Assembly (NCBI GenBank): GCA_022071965.1
Contig: JAJVIQ010000007.1
Span: forward strand, 1-64,000
Direction of reading: 5' to 3'
DNA: 64,000 bases
Source of the DNA: Gammaproteobacteria bacterium
GTDB taxonomy: Bacteria > Pseudomonadota > Gammaproteobacteria > JAJPIJ01
In this document: positions 50,665-59,386 of the stretch, piece by piece
How positions within the stretch are numbered: the stretch's first letter is position 1
Layout of the letters: the number at the start of each line of letters is the position of its first letter
Notes under the pieces: generated by a model
The model's input: the letters and a program-made list of their open reading frames with translations, nothing else
Told to the model about the DNA's origin: nothing
Database searches by the model: none
Translations under genes and position numbers: made by a program

Positions 50665-51939
50665 TCAGGCGCGCTGATCCCACATCTGGTTGCGCTCACG
50701 CATGCGCTTGATCAGCACGTCCTTGTTCTTCGCCCACCAGGCCGGTATGTCGCCGAACTCGGCGATCGTCGCCTTGCCGTCACGGATCACGACGACCGGC
50801 CACTTGCCGACCAGCGCGTTGTTGATGCCCCAGAGATCCTGGCCCCACCAGTCGGCCTCTCCGAAGATGTGCGGCCAGCTCGGCTTGCTCTTCATCGCCT
50901 CCAGCACCTGCATGGGCTCGACGCTGCCCGCCAGCTTCGCCCCCGCGATCCACTGCAGGACGATGGACGGATATTCCCAGGATACCGCCGTCCAGGTTCC
51001 CGGGTGCGCGGCGTTGTAGTCGGCGAAGAACTTGTTCGGCTCGGGGAAGTTGATGAACGGCTCGTTGAGCTTCGGGTCGTCGAAGTCGGGGAACTGGAAG
51101 ATGAAGCCTTCCATGAACTCCTTGCTGGTCTTCTCGACGATCTGCGGATAGTTGTCGCACGTGCAGGAGATCTGCAGGCCCTTGTAGCCCTGGATGTGCA
51201 GTTGCTGGGCGATGAGGTTCACGAAGTCCGCGTAGGCGGTGTCGTAGCAGAAGATGTCCGGCTTCTTCGCCATCAGCGAGGTGACCAGCGGCGCGAAGTC
51301 CGTCGTCGCGGGGTCGAAGATGTTGACGTCCACGACCTCGATCCCGGCGGCCTCGAACGCCGCCTCGTAGGTCGCCACGGAGGGAATGCCGAGCGAGTCG
51401 TTCTGCGCGCAGATGACCGCGCGTTTCGCATCGGGGAAGTTGCGCGCCAGGTACTCCACGCCCGTGACGTTGTAGATCGGATGCACCTCGCAGGGGGCGA
51501 GCAGGTAGGGCGTGTCCGGGGAAAGGTCGCTCGGCAGCAGCGTCGTCGCCAGCATCTTGGACTGGTTGGCGAAACGCTGGACCCCCGGCCACGGGTCGCC
51601 GCCGAGCATCATCACGAATTTCGCGCCCTCCTCGCTGACGATCTTCTTGAATCCCTGCAACGCCTTGTCCGGCAGGTACTCGTCGTCGAACGAGGCGATC
51701 TCCAGCGTGTAGGTGTCTTCACCGATCTGGACGCCGCCGGCGGCATTGATGTTCTTGACCAGCACCTCGCAACCGTACAGGCCCGGCAGGCCCCAGGCCG
51801 ACACCTCCCCCGTCAGGGGCGCGAGGAACCCTATCTTCAGGGTCTTGGTCGCGCCAAGACCGATACGTGGAATGACGGTGCTGCCCAGTACCGCGGTGCC
51901 CGCCGTGGCGGTCAGTAGGTCTCTGCGTGTGATGCCCAT
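50665..51939 (-). CDS. Periplasmic substrate-binding protein of the Liv-type importer
   Basis: A 424-aa type-I periplasmic binding protein (Leu/Ile/Val-binding fold) with a Tat-like signal peptide: TRRDLLTATAGTAVLGSTV at residues 4-22 and a cleavage site near 30. Mature features are IGFLAPLTGEVSAWG, the start of lobe 1, and KKPDIFCYDTAYADF in lobe 2. It is rich in Trp and Tyr, and its cysteine-containing segment (SCTCDN) is unusual for the group. First gene of the operon. Ligand unknown: its position beside folD and the methylamine genes would allow an amide, betaine-like or methylated amine ligand, but sequence does not show it. Confidence 0.9.
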   Translation of the reverse strand: MGITRRDLLTATAGTAVLGSTVIPRIGLGATKTLKIGFLAPLTGEVSAWGLPGLYGCEVLVKNINAAGGVQIGEDTYTLEIASFDDEYLPDKALQGFKKIVSEEGAKFVMMLGGDPWPGVQRFANQSKMLATTLLPSDLSPDTPYLLAPCEVHPIYNVTGVEYLARNFPDAKRAVICAQNDSLGIPSVATYEAAFEAAGIEVVDVNIFDPATTDFAPLVTSLMAKKPDIFCYDTAYADFVNLIAQQLHIQGYKGLQISCTCDNYPQIVEKTSKEFMEGFIFQFPDFDDPKLNEPFINFPEPNKFFADYNAAHPGTWTAVSWEYPSIVLQWIAGAKLAGSVEPMQVLEAMKSKPSWPHIFGEADWWGQDLWGINNALVGKWPVVVIRDGKATIAEFGDIPAWWAKNKDVLIKRMRERNQMWDQRA

Positions 51940-52222
51940 GGCTCAATCTCCGGATTCGTTGGCGTCTTGGCGTTACGGTGCGGTATTGCTGTTCGTCCTT
52001 TTTGCGAGGGAGGGATCAGGGCGAGCGTCTGGTGCGTCCTCCCGGCCCGCTGGTCTTCCAGATCGAACGGTATAGTCCGTGGCCAGTCCGGCAGCGTCAA
52101 CCCGTCTGCGTGGGTATTCCCTTGGGGGTAACGGGCGCCATCGCTCACCGCGCGCCCCGCCAACCGGGACACGCGCAGACGGGCGTTCTCGACTATCGCA
52201 TCGCGACACCGGCGGCCATTCA

Positions 52223-53146
52223 CTATGTCCCGCCCTCGACAGCCGCTCCATCGAATTGCCGTTCGTACTGCAGGCGCTGGCGGCGCGCCGCGATTACCGT
52301 GTTGCGCATCAGGATCGCCACCGTGACCGGGCCCACCCCGCCTGGCACCGGCGTGATCCACCCGGCGATCTTGCGGCAGGATTCGTAATCGCAGTCCCCT
52401 ACCACCGCTGGATTGCCGTCCGCCCCGATCACCTGGTTGATGCCGATATCGATGATCACCGCCCCGGGCTTGATCATGTCCGACTGCAGCAGGCCCGGCT
52501 TGCCGACCGCCACGAACACCGCGTCGGCCCGTCGTGAGTGCACGGCCACATGCCTGGTCATGTGGTGGCAGACGGTCACGGTCGCGCCCTCGGCCATCAG
52601 CAGGAAGGCGATTGGCTTGCCGACAATCTCGGAATGGCCGATGACCGTCACCTCCAGTCCCTGCAGCGGGACGTTCGTGCTCCTGAGCAGTTCGACGGCC
52701 GCCATCGCGGTGCACGGCCCGAGATCCAGCTCCCGATAGACGATATTGCCTATCGAGGCGGGATGCATGCCCTCGACATCCTTCAGCGGGTGGATCGCGG
52801 CCTGCAGGGCCTTGATGGAGAGGTCTCCGCCAAGCGGGCGCTGCAGGATGATCCCCGTCACCGAAGGATCGATGTTCATGGATTGAATCGCCGCCAGGAG
52901 CACCTGCAGGGAGATGTCACTGTCGAATCGCTTCTCCTCGAACGCTATGCCCACCTGCTCGGCGCAGCGCTTCTGGTTCCGTATGTACAGATCGACGGCC
53001 GGGCTGTCGCCGACGCGCACGGACAGCAGGCGCGGCAACCAGCCGCCGCGCTTCAGCTCCGCGACACCCGCGGCGACCTCCTCGAGGAGTCGCCGTGCGA
53101 CGGCCCGCCCGTCGATGTCGGTATCATGAGTCGGTGCGTTCGGCAT
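52223..53146 (-). CDS. folD: FolD-like methylene-THF dehydrogenase lacking the catalytic lysine
   Basis: FolD normally interconverts 5,10-methylene-, methenyl- and 10-formyl-THF. The 307-aa protein has the FolD fold with GIILQRPLGGDL (Gln102), HPLKDVEGMHP (Asp123) and TPVPGGVGPVT. In the active-site YxxxK motif it reads YIRNQ: Tyr54 is kept but the essential lysine (Lys56 of E. coli/human) is Gln58. The nucleotide-binding GRS is GHS (Arg replaced), and PCTP is PCTA. Lysine-to-glutamine at this site is known to abolish cyclohydrolase but leave dehydrogenase in the human enzyme, so a dehydrogenase-only role is predicted. It lies between the Liv operon and the permease/N-methylglutamate genes. 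Confidence 0.9.
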   Translation of the reverse strand: MPNAPTHDTDIDGRAVARRLLEEVAAGVAELKRGGWLPRLLSVRVGDSPAVDLYIRNQKRCAEQVGIAFEEKRFDSDISLQVLLAAIQSMNIDPSVTGIILQRPLGGDLSIKALQAAIHPLKDVEGMHPASIGNIVYRELDLGPCTAMAAVELLRSTNVPLQGLEVTVIGHSEIVGKPIAFLLMAEGATVTVCHHMTRHVAVHSRRADAVFVAVGKPGLLQSDMIKPGAVIIDIGINQVIGADGNPAVVGDCDYESCRKIAGWITPVPGGVGPVTVAILMRNTVIAARRQRLQYERQFDGAAVEGGT

Positions 53147-53517
53147 AGATCAGGGCCTTTTTGGACGGATGCCGGCCAGGCACGGCCGGTCGCAGCGGCC
53201 CCGGCGGGGCATCGAGGCGACCGCGGCTCGCGCGCCGGCGATTGCCGCGGCGCGTCCCGCGGTCCTGCGGCCGTCGGCGACGATCCCGGGCCAGCGGCTC
53301 TGCGCCGCGCTCGCGCCGCGAGCCCTCGTGCGCATTGCCCCGCCCGATTGCCGGGGCTACACGCAGAAGGCCGTATCATCCAAGCGCGGCCGGATACGTT
53401 CAATCGCTATCTGGTGATACTACGGCGGAGGTATCCGCGTACCTGCTCTTCCCGCCCACGGCCGGCGGCTTCCCGCACCGCAGCTGTCCGTACCCGGCGG
53501 CCGTGCGCCAGCGCATG
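53147..53517. other. Intergenic region upstream of folD
   Basis: 371 bases with no supported gene. Open frames on both strands are arginine- and alanine-rich and typical of noncoding GC-rich DNA. The folD promoter must be in the minus-strand reading; an AT-poorer-than-usual patch around 53400-53425 (CAATCGCTATCTGGTGATACTACG) is the only candidate I see. Confidence 0.4.
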
Positions 53518-53551
53518 AAAAAAATGGCGGTGGACCGGTTGGTCCACCGCC
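53518..53551 (-). terminator. Rho-independent terminator after the permease gene
   Basis: On the minus strand, an 11-bp perfect stem GGCGGTGGACC / GGTCCACCGCC with a 4-base loop is followed by A and then seven T (53524-53518). It begins 34 bases after the permease stop codon and ends the methylamine operon transcript; folD downstream must use its own promoter. Confidence 0.9.
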
Positions 53552-53584
53552 TGAGTGCTTCCGAGGGAGGAGGTTACGGGGAGC

Positions 53585-55222
53585 TCACGAGAAAATCTGG
53601 TTGGCGATGATCGCCACGGCGATACCGGCCGCCAGTGTCACGTACGGCAGCATGCCGGCCTTGGTCTTCTTGAAGTCGGCCTCGCCATGGATTTGCAGGT
53701 CGTCCAGCATCTCTGCTGGGAACTTGCCGCCGTCGGTGACGTAGTGGCGGAACATGAACACCGGGATGACGAGCGCGATGAACACGAGCGCCGTCATCAG
53801 GGTGCCCGCGCCCCAGACGTTGGCGCCGGCCCCCAGCAGTGCCATGTTCACGAAGCTCAGCAGCACGCCGATGGCCAGCATCACGTTCGGCGCCTTCCAC
53901 GGCCGCGGGACATGCCCGCTGTCGATGCGATGGATCCACCCGGCATTGAGGTTGAGGAAGTTGAAGACGATGTAGCAGCAGTTCGACACCGCCAGCACGA
54001 ACAGGTAATCCGACATCAGCAGCAGGATGAGGTTGAAGGTCAGGTCGGTCCACATGGCCCGTGTCGGCGCGCCCCACTGGTTGGTGTGCGACAGGTACTT
54101 CGGCAGCCAGCCGTCGACGCCGCCCTGGTAGAGCGTGCGCGAGCTTCCCGCCATGGACGTCATGATGGCGAGGATGAGGGCAAATATGAGCATGATGACC
54201 ATCAGGTTGAAGATCACGCCCGAGGTGCCCCCGCCCACCATGCCCGCCATGGCCGCGCCGACGGCGGAGCCGTCGACGATGCCCTCGCCGAGCATTCCCT
54301 CCACGCCCAGGTCTCCCTGGAAGCTGAAGGGCACCACCGTGTAGACGAGGATGCAGAGCAGTCCGGAGTAGAAGATGGCCTTGAAGGTGTCGGTCTTCGG
54401 ATCCCTGAACTCGCTGGTGTAGCAGATCGCGGTCTCGAAGGCATAGGCGGACCATGCGGCGATGAACAGGCCGCCGAGGAAAAGCGTCCACCCGTGTCTG
54501 TCCCAGACCCACAGGGCCTTGTCGGCGAGATTGCCCTCGGCGTCGAACGCGATCGGCGCAAACGGCTGGAAATTCTCCATCTGCACGTGGCCGTTCAGGA
54601 GCGGCACGATGCCGACGATGAGCAGCGGGACCACCACCGCGATGCCCACCACGGTCTGAATGCGCGCGGTGCGCAGGATCCCGTGGTGCTGGGCGGCGAA
54701 GACCAGCAGCAGGATGATCGCTCCGACGACAAAGGTGGAGTTGACGCGTATGTGCAGCCCTTCCTTCAGTCCGTCGAGGTTGAGCAGCGTGACCTCCCAC
54801 GTGCGGATGACCGAATCCGCGGGCACGAGCGCGGTGAGTATGTAGCCCGCGGCCAGACCGGAGCCGATGGCAAGCACCGGCGTCCATGCCAGCCAGTTGC
54901 ACCACACCGACACCGGTGCGATGGCCTTGCTGTAACGCACCCACGCCGCGGCGCCATAGACGGAGGCGCCGCCCGACTTGCTCGGAAACAGGCCCGCGAT
55001 CTCCGCGTAGGTGAACGCCTGCAGGAAACCGAAGATGACGGAGATCACCCAGACCACCCACGAGGGCGAACCCACGGTGGCGGCAATGCCGCCGATCGAG
55101 AACAAGACCAGCGCCGGCACGCCGCTGGCGACCCAGAAGGCCCCGGTCCAGCTGATCGTGCGTTGCAGGCCGGCGCCGGTGTCGCCGGCCGCATGCGAAG
55201 TTGCTGCTGCTGTGCTGCTCAT
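53585..55222 (-). CDS. APC-family amino acid/amine permease
   Basis: Secondary transporter of the amino acid-polyamine-organocation superfamily, 545 aa with about 12 transmembrane segments. APC features: FGFLQAFTYAEIAGLFPSKSGG near residue 80 with the conserved small-residue loop, WSAYAFETAICYTSEFRDPK near 290, and MAGSSRTLYQGG near 375. The substrate may be methylamine-derived or an amino acid such as glutamate used for N-methylglutamate synthesis; this is inference from the adjacent genes. The start at ATG 55222 is fixed by AGGAGG eight bases upstream; the longer frame to 55267 is not needed. A strong terminator follows. Confidence 0.9.
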   Translation of the reverse strand: MSSTAAATSHAAGDTGAGLQRTISWTGAFWVASGVPALVLFSIGGIAATVGSPSWVVWVISVIFGFLQAFTYAEIAGLFPSKSGGASVYGAAAWVRYSKAIAPVSVWCNWLAWTPVLAIGSGLAAGYILTALVPADSVIRTWEVTLLNLDGLKEGLHIRVNSTFVVGAIILLLVFAAQHHGILRTARIQTVVGIAVVVPLLIVGIVPLLNGHVQMENFQPFAPIAFDAEGNLADKALWVWDRHGWTLFLGGLFIAAWSAYAFETAICYTSEFRDPKTDTFKAIFYSGLLCILVYTVVPFSFQGDLGVEGMLGEGIVDGSAVGAAMAGMVGGGTSGVIFNLMVIMLIFALILAIMTSMAGSSRTLYQGGVDGWLPKYLSHTNQWGAPTRAMWTDLTFNLILLLMSDYLFVLAVSNCCYIVFNFLNLNAGWIHRIDSGHVPRPWKAPNVMLAIGVLLSFVNMALLGAGANVWGAGTLMTALVFIALVIPVFMFRHYVTDGGKFPAEMLDDLQIHGEADFKKTKAGMLPYVTLAAGIAVAIIANQIFS

Positions 55223-55463
55223 CTCAGGACCTCCTGTTATAGGTATGTTGCCGCTGTCGATGTGCATCCTCCCATCCCTCCCGGGATCGGGATCCTCCTG
55301 TGGCGGTTCGCGTCGGATGTCCTCCCCCGCCCGACGCGCTGCCTTGGGCGATAGTGTGGAGTGTCAGGAACAAAAAGAGAAGGAGGCAATCCTCTGCTGT
55401 GTGTATCCACTATGGAGTAGGGTTTGCGGCGGCAGGGCCGGCACGGGCGCCCGCCGGCGCGCC

Positions 55464-56171
55464 CTAGAGGGCACGGAGCGCCTCGGTGCCCACGGGTCTG
55501 CCGCCGAACTCCTGCATCGCATCGAGAATGCAGTCCCACCAGTACTCCGCCGAGGCGCTGTCGGCGAAGAGCTGAAAGGCCAGCGTGCCGTTGATGTCGT
55601 CCCGCGCCGCCACGGCGCTCAGGCGCGCCACCGAGGTCTGCGCGATCGCCCCGACGGGGAATCTGTGCGGACGCAGGTCCACACCGCAGACCTTGGCCAT
55701 CGCAGCGGCCGCGTGCCGCCCGGTCAGCACGAACCAGCAAAAGCCTTCCTGTCTCGGCATGGGAAAACCGCGCGGCGACTGTGGTGGATTCTCCAGCGCC
55801 GCCCACGCCGCCGAAAGCTTGTCGGGCAGGGTCGCGGTCGCGCCGAGGTCGGTGGTGATCATGAGGTCGTTGGCGCCGAGGCGGAACAGCCTCGCGCCGT
55901 CGGCCTGCGCCGCGCAACGATTGACCTCGGGCACGGTCAGGCCCTGCGCGACGAGCCAGTCCGCCGCACCCGGCCCCTTGAACCCCACCCGCCGCAGCGG
56001 CGAGAGATCGGCGAGCCCCAGGTTGTGCGCCGCGGCGGCCTCGTCCGTGCCGCCGAAGGAGGCGGCGATCGCGGCCTCGTTGCCGGCGGCGAAGCGCGCC
56101 CCGAGGGCGGCGAGCTTGCGGTAGAGGAAGCTGCGCCGCGGGAGGGACTGCGGTGTCAATGGCGTGTTCAC
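55464..56171 (-). CDS. mgdD: N-methylglutamate dehydrogenase subunit D (SoxG-like)
   Basis: Gamma-type subunit of the sarcosine-oxidase-like N-methylglutamate dehydrogenase, 235 aa. It is weakly conserved, as usual for this subunit, but shows RRVGFKGPGAADWL, RLGANDLMITTDLG and the C-terminal SAEYWWDCILDAM that fit SoxG-type folds. Its start codon abuts the mgdC stop with no spacer. A role in assembly with the alpha subunit is expected. Together with mgdA, mgdB and mgdC it reproduces the soxBDAG order on the minus strand. Confidence 0.85.
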   Translation of the reverse strand: MNTPLTPQSLPRRSFLYRKLAALGARFAAGNEAAIAASFGGTDEAAAAHNLGLADLSPLRRVGFKGPGAADWLVAQGLTVPEVNRCAAQADGARLFRLGANDLMITTDLGATATLPDKLSAAWAALENPPQSPRGFPMPRQEGFCWFVLTGRHAAAAMAKVCGVDLRPHRFPVGAIAQTSVARLSAVAARDDINGTLAFQLFADSASAEYWWDCILDAMQEFGGRPVGTEALRAL

Positions 56172-59087
56172 CTACATCTCCTGGCGCTTGTTTTCCGGGT
56201 CGTAGAACGGCACCGGCACGACCTCACCCTGGATGATCGTGCCGTTGCCAAGCTTGATGTCGAAGCGCGTGCCGGGTTCGGCCTGATCGGGGGCAACGTA
56301 GGCCAGGCCGACCGCCTTGCCGAGCGACGCCGACATGGCGATGGACGTCACCCGCCCCACGATCTCCTCGCCGCGCACGGTGAGGTGACATTCCTCCGGC
56401 AGCGTGGTGCCAGCCGGCAGCGCGAACCCGACGAGCCGCCGCGTCAGCGGCCGCGCCGCCTGCACGTCGATCGCCCGCTTGCCGACGTAGAACGGCTTGC
56501 TCGCCGCGATTGCCCAGCCCATCTCCGCCTCCTGCGGGAAGGTGAGGCCATCGGTGTCCTGGCCGATGATGATGTGGCCCTTCTCCAGCCGCAGTACGCG
56601 CTGGGCCTCGACGCCGAAGGCGCGGATGCCATGGGCGGCGCCCTCGCGCATCAACGCATCCCAGAGATGCTCGCCCTGGCTCGCGGGCACGTGGATCTCG
56701 TAGCCGAGTTCGCCGACGAAGCCCACGCGCATCAGCCGCGCCGGCACCCCGGCGGCATGGCCCTCGCGTACGCCCATGTAAGGGAAGGCCTCGCTGCCCA
56801 GATCGATGTCGCTGACCAGCTTCGCCAGCACCTCGCGTGACTTCGGTCCGGCGAGATTCACGGCCTGGAAGGCCGCCGTGACGTTGGCGATGTCGACGTT
56901 CAGGCGCCACTCCGCGTTCCAGCGCATCATCGCGCGGTAGACGGCGTCCACGCCGCTGGTCGTCGCCGTCACGTAGAAGTGCTGCTCGTTCATGCGGCAG
57001 GCCACGCCGTCGTCGGCGATCGCGCCGGTGCCGTCGGTCATCAGCACGTAGCGCGAGCGGCCCACCGGCTGCTTGGCATAGGCGAAGGTGTACATGCGGT
57101 TCAGGAACTCGGCGGCATCCGGGCCGCGGATCTCCAGTTTGCCGAGGGTGGACACGTCGATGAGACCGACGTTCTCGCGCACCGCGCGCACCTCCGCGGC
57201 GATGTTCTCGGCACGCCGCGACTCCGCGCCGTAGTACGCGGGGCGCAGCCACACGCCGGCCGGCATCATCTGCGCCCCGAGCTCCAGGTGCCGGTGATGC
57301 ATCGCCGTCAGCCGCGTGGGCTGGAAGCCGCGGCCGCCCAGAACCTCCAGCAGCTCGGGCTGGAACGGCGGCCGCTGCGTGGTCACCGTCGCGCCCTGCA
57401 GCTCGCGACCGGCGCCGACCGTGGCCAGGCGCATGTTGTTGAGCGCGGAGTGCCGGCCCTGCGAGGGGCCCATGACGACGGTGGAGTAGCGCTTCACGAG
57501 ATCGAGATCGTCGTAGCCGTCGGCCAGCGCGTTGAGGATGTCCTTGACCTGCAGGTCCTCGTCGAAATCGATGAAGTCCCTGCCCTTCGGATGCGGGAAG
57601 ATCGGCCACGGGTGATTCTGCCCCGCAGCGCCGGCGCGAGCGGCCGGACGCGGCGGTTCGGCGCCGACGCCCAGGCCGGCGAGCTGGGCGGCGCGCCAGC
57701 CGGCGTATGTCCCCTCGGCGAGCGCCGCATCGAGTTCGAAGGCGGCGTTGACGGCGCCCGCGGCGATGGCGGTGCTGCCCGGCAGGCGGTCGATGACCAG
57801 CATCGAGAGATCGGAGTCATAGACGAGCTGTCCGCCGGAATGGCACACGAGGTGGCCGGCCGGCGTATAGCCCACGCTGGTGCACAGCAGATCGCATTCG
57901 ATCCGGTGCGGGCGTCCGGCGGTGACTCCGCGGCCGGTGATGGCGTCGATCTCCACGCCGAACAGGGACCGCTTGCCCGGTCCGGGTATGCCCTCGCAGA
58001 CGGCGTGCCGCTGATGCACGGCAATCCCGCGTGCCGCCACCGCGCTCGCGAACGGCGACGCGGAGGGTTCCGCGCGCAGATCGACGACGCCGGCCACCGT
58101 CACGCCGGCCTCGATGAGGTCCAGGGCCACGGCATAGCCGGCGTCGTTGGCGGTCGCGACCACGGCGCGATGCCCGGGCTTCACCCCGTAGAGGCGTATC
58201 AGCCGCTGCGCCGCCGAGCCGTACATGATCCCCGGCAGATCGTTATTGCGGAAAACCGTGGGCTGTTCCAGGGCGCCGGCGGCGATCACCACCGACTTCG
58301 CGCGCAGCTTGTACAGCCGCTGACCCTGCGTGACCGGGAGCCAGTTGTCGGCGAACCAGCCGGTGCAGGTGGCATCGGTCAGTACCTGGATGTTTCCCGC
58401 GGCCCCGATCCTGCCGCGCAACTCCTCGGCGAGGCGGGCGCCGCGGCGGCCCTCCACGTCGAAGCGGGCGTAATTCAGGGCGCCGCCGAGGCGGGGCTGA
58501 TCGTCGATCAGTATCACCTCCGCCCCGGCGGCGGCGGCGTCCAGCGCCGCCTGCATGCCCGCGGCGCCGCCGCCTATGACCGCGACGTCGGCGAAGAGAT
58601 AGGCCTTGTCCGCGTAGCCGTGGTGCGCGTGCTCGTCGATGCGGCCGAGGCCGGCCAGGGCCCGGATGAGCCTCTCCCAGTACTTCCACACGCCCTTGGG
58701 CTTGTAGAAGGCCTTGTAATAGAACCCGACCGGCAGGAACGGGCTGAGCCACTCGATGACGCTCAGCCAGTCGCGGCCCAGCGAGCCGAGGTAGTTCTGC
58801 GCGCGCACATCGATGCCGGCAGGCACCGCAGCGGTGTCGGCGCGCACGCTCGGCTCGCCCGGGAACTGCACCAGCGAGTTGGCCTCCTGCGCCATCATGC
58901 TGAGCGTGCCGCGCGGGCGGTGATACTTGAAGGAGCGGCTGATCACGCGCTGGCCGCTGGCGAGCAGCGCGCTGGTGATCGTGTCGCCCTGGAAGGCCGG
59001 GTAGTCGCGGCCCTCGAAGCGCAGCGTGATCGACTTGGAACGGTCGATCAGGATGCCGTGAGGTTGGGGGAGTCGGTGAGAGCTCAT
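56172..59087 (-). CDS. mgdC: N-methylglutamate dehydrogenase subunit C (SoxA-like)
   Basis: Alpha-type subunit, 971 aa, with an N-terminal ferredoxin-like fold (TLRFEGRDYPAFQGDTITSAL, about 20-100), an oxidoreductase domain with VIGGGAAGMQAAL near residue 180, and a C-terminal GcvT-like folate domain from about 600 (RAVRENVGLIDVSTLGKLEI, RLMRVGFVGELGYEIHVP). It oxidises N-methylglutamate back to glutamate and puts the methyl carbon on tetrahydrofolate. It is distinct from the soxA at 4605, and context with mgsABC assigns it to the N-methylglutamate pathway. Starts 3 bases after the mgdB stop. Confidence 0.92.
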   Translation of the reverse strand: MSSHRLPQPHGILIDRSKSITLRFEGRDYPAFQGDTITSALLASGQRVISRSFKYHRPRGTLSMMAQEANSLVQFPGEPSVRADTAAVPAGIDVRAQNYLGSLGRDWLSVIEWLSPFLPVGFYYKAFYKPKGVWKYWERLIRALAGLGRIDEHAHHGYADKAYLFADVAVIGGGAAGMQAALDAAAAGAEVILIDDQPRLGGALNYARFDVEGRRGARLAEELRGRIGAAGNIQVLTDATCTGWFADNWLPVTQGQRLYKLRAKSVVIAAGALEQPTVFRNNDLPGIMYGSAAQRLIRLYGVKPGHRAVVATANDAGYAVALDLIEAGVTVAGVVDLRAEPSASPFASAVAARGIAVHQRHAVCEGIPGPGKRSLFGVEIDAITGRGVTAGRPHRIECDLLCTSVGYTPAGHLVCHSGGQLVYDSDLSMLVIDRLPGSTAIAAGAVNAAFELDAALAEGTYAGWRAAQLAGLGVGAEPPRPAARAGAAGQNHPWPIFPHPKGRDFIDFDEDLQVKDILNALADGYDDLDLVKRYSTVVMGPSQGRHSALNNMRLATVGAGRELQGATVTTQRPPFQPELLEVLGGRGFQPTRLTAMHHRHLELGAQMMPAGVWLRPAYYGAESRRAENIAAEVRAVRENVGLIDVSTLGKLEIRGPDAAEFLNRMYTFAYAKQPVGRSRYVLMTDGTGAIADDGVACRMNEQHFYVTATTSGVDAVYRAMMRWNAEWRLNVDIANVTAAFQAVNLAGPKSREVLAKLVSDIDLGSEAFPYMGVREGHAAGVPARLMRVGFVGELGYEIHVPASQGEHLWDALMREGAAHGIRAFGVEAQRVLRLEKGHIIIGQDTDGLTFPQEAEMGWAIAASKPFYVGKRAIDVQAARPLTRRLVGFALPAGTTLPEECHLTVRGEEIVGRVTSIAMSASLGKAVGLAYVAPDQAEPGTRFDIKLGNGTIIQGEVVPVPFYDPENKRQEM

Positions 59088-59090
59088 CGC

Positions 59091-59366
59091 TTATTTGAAC
59101 TCGCGGCGGCTGTTGTACAGTTCGGTCGCGGGATAGGTACGCACGATCTCGTCGGTCTCCGTATTGCGTTCGGCGATGAACCAGTAGGAGGTCGGCGCGT
59201 GCATCCACCACTCGCGCACCACGCCCTTGGTGTTGTTTTCGATGAAGACGTACTCGGCCCACTCGTGGTCGGAGGCGGCGGGATCGGGCATCTCCCGAAC
59301 CTCGCCGCCCCATACGAACTCCGAGACGTTGCGCGGTCCGTTCATCGGACAATTCATGATCTTCAT
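59091..59366 (-). CDS. mgdB: N-methylglutamate dehydrogenase subunit B (SoxD-like) without zinc ligands
   Basis: Delta-type subunit, 91 aa. The overall SoxD pattern is kept (CPMNGPRNVSEFVWGGEVRE, HEWAEYVFIENN, REWWMHAPTSYWF), but of the SoxD zinc ligands only Cys6 remains: Cys9 is Asn9 and the His59/Cys63 region reads APTSYW. It probably keeps its structural role without zinc. ATG 59366 gives the normal length; a longer frame continues into mgdA. Gap to mgdA is 20 bases. Confidence 0.88.
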   Translation of the reverse strand: MKIMNCPMNGPRNVSEFVWGGEVREMPDPAASDHEWAEYVFIENNTKGVVREWWMHAPTSYWFIAERNTETDEIVRTYPATELYNSRREFK

Positions 59367-59386
59367 GGCTGCATGCTCGCTCGATG

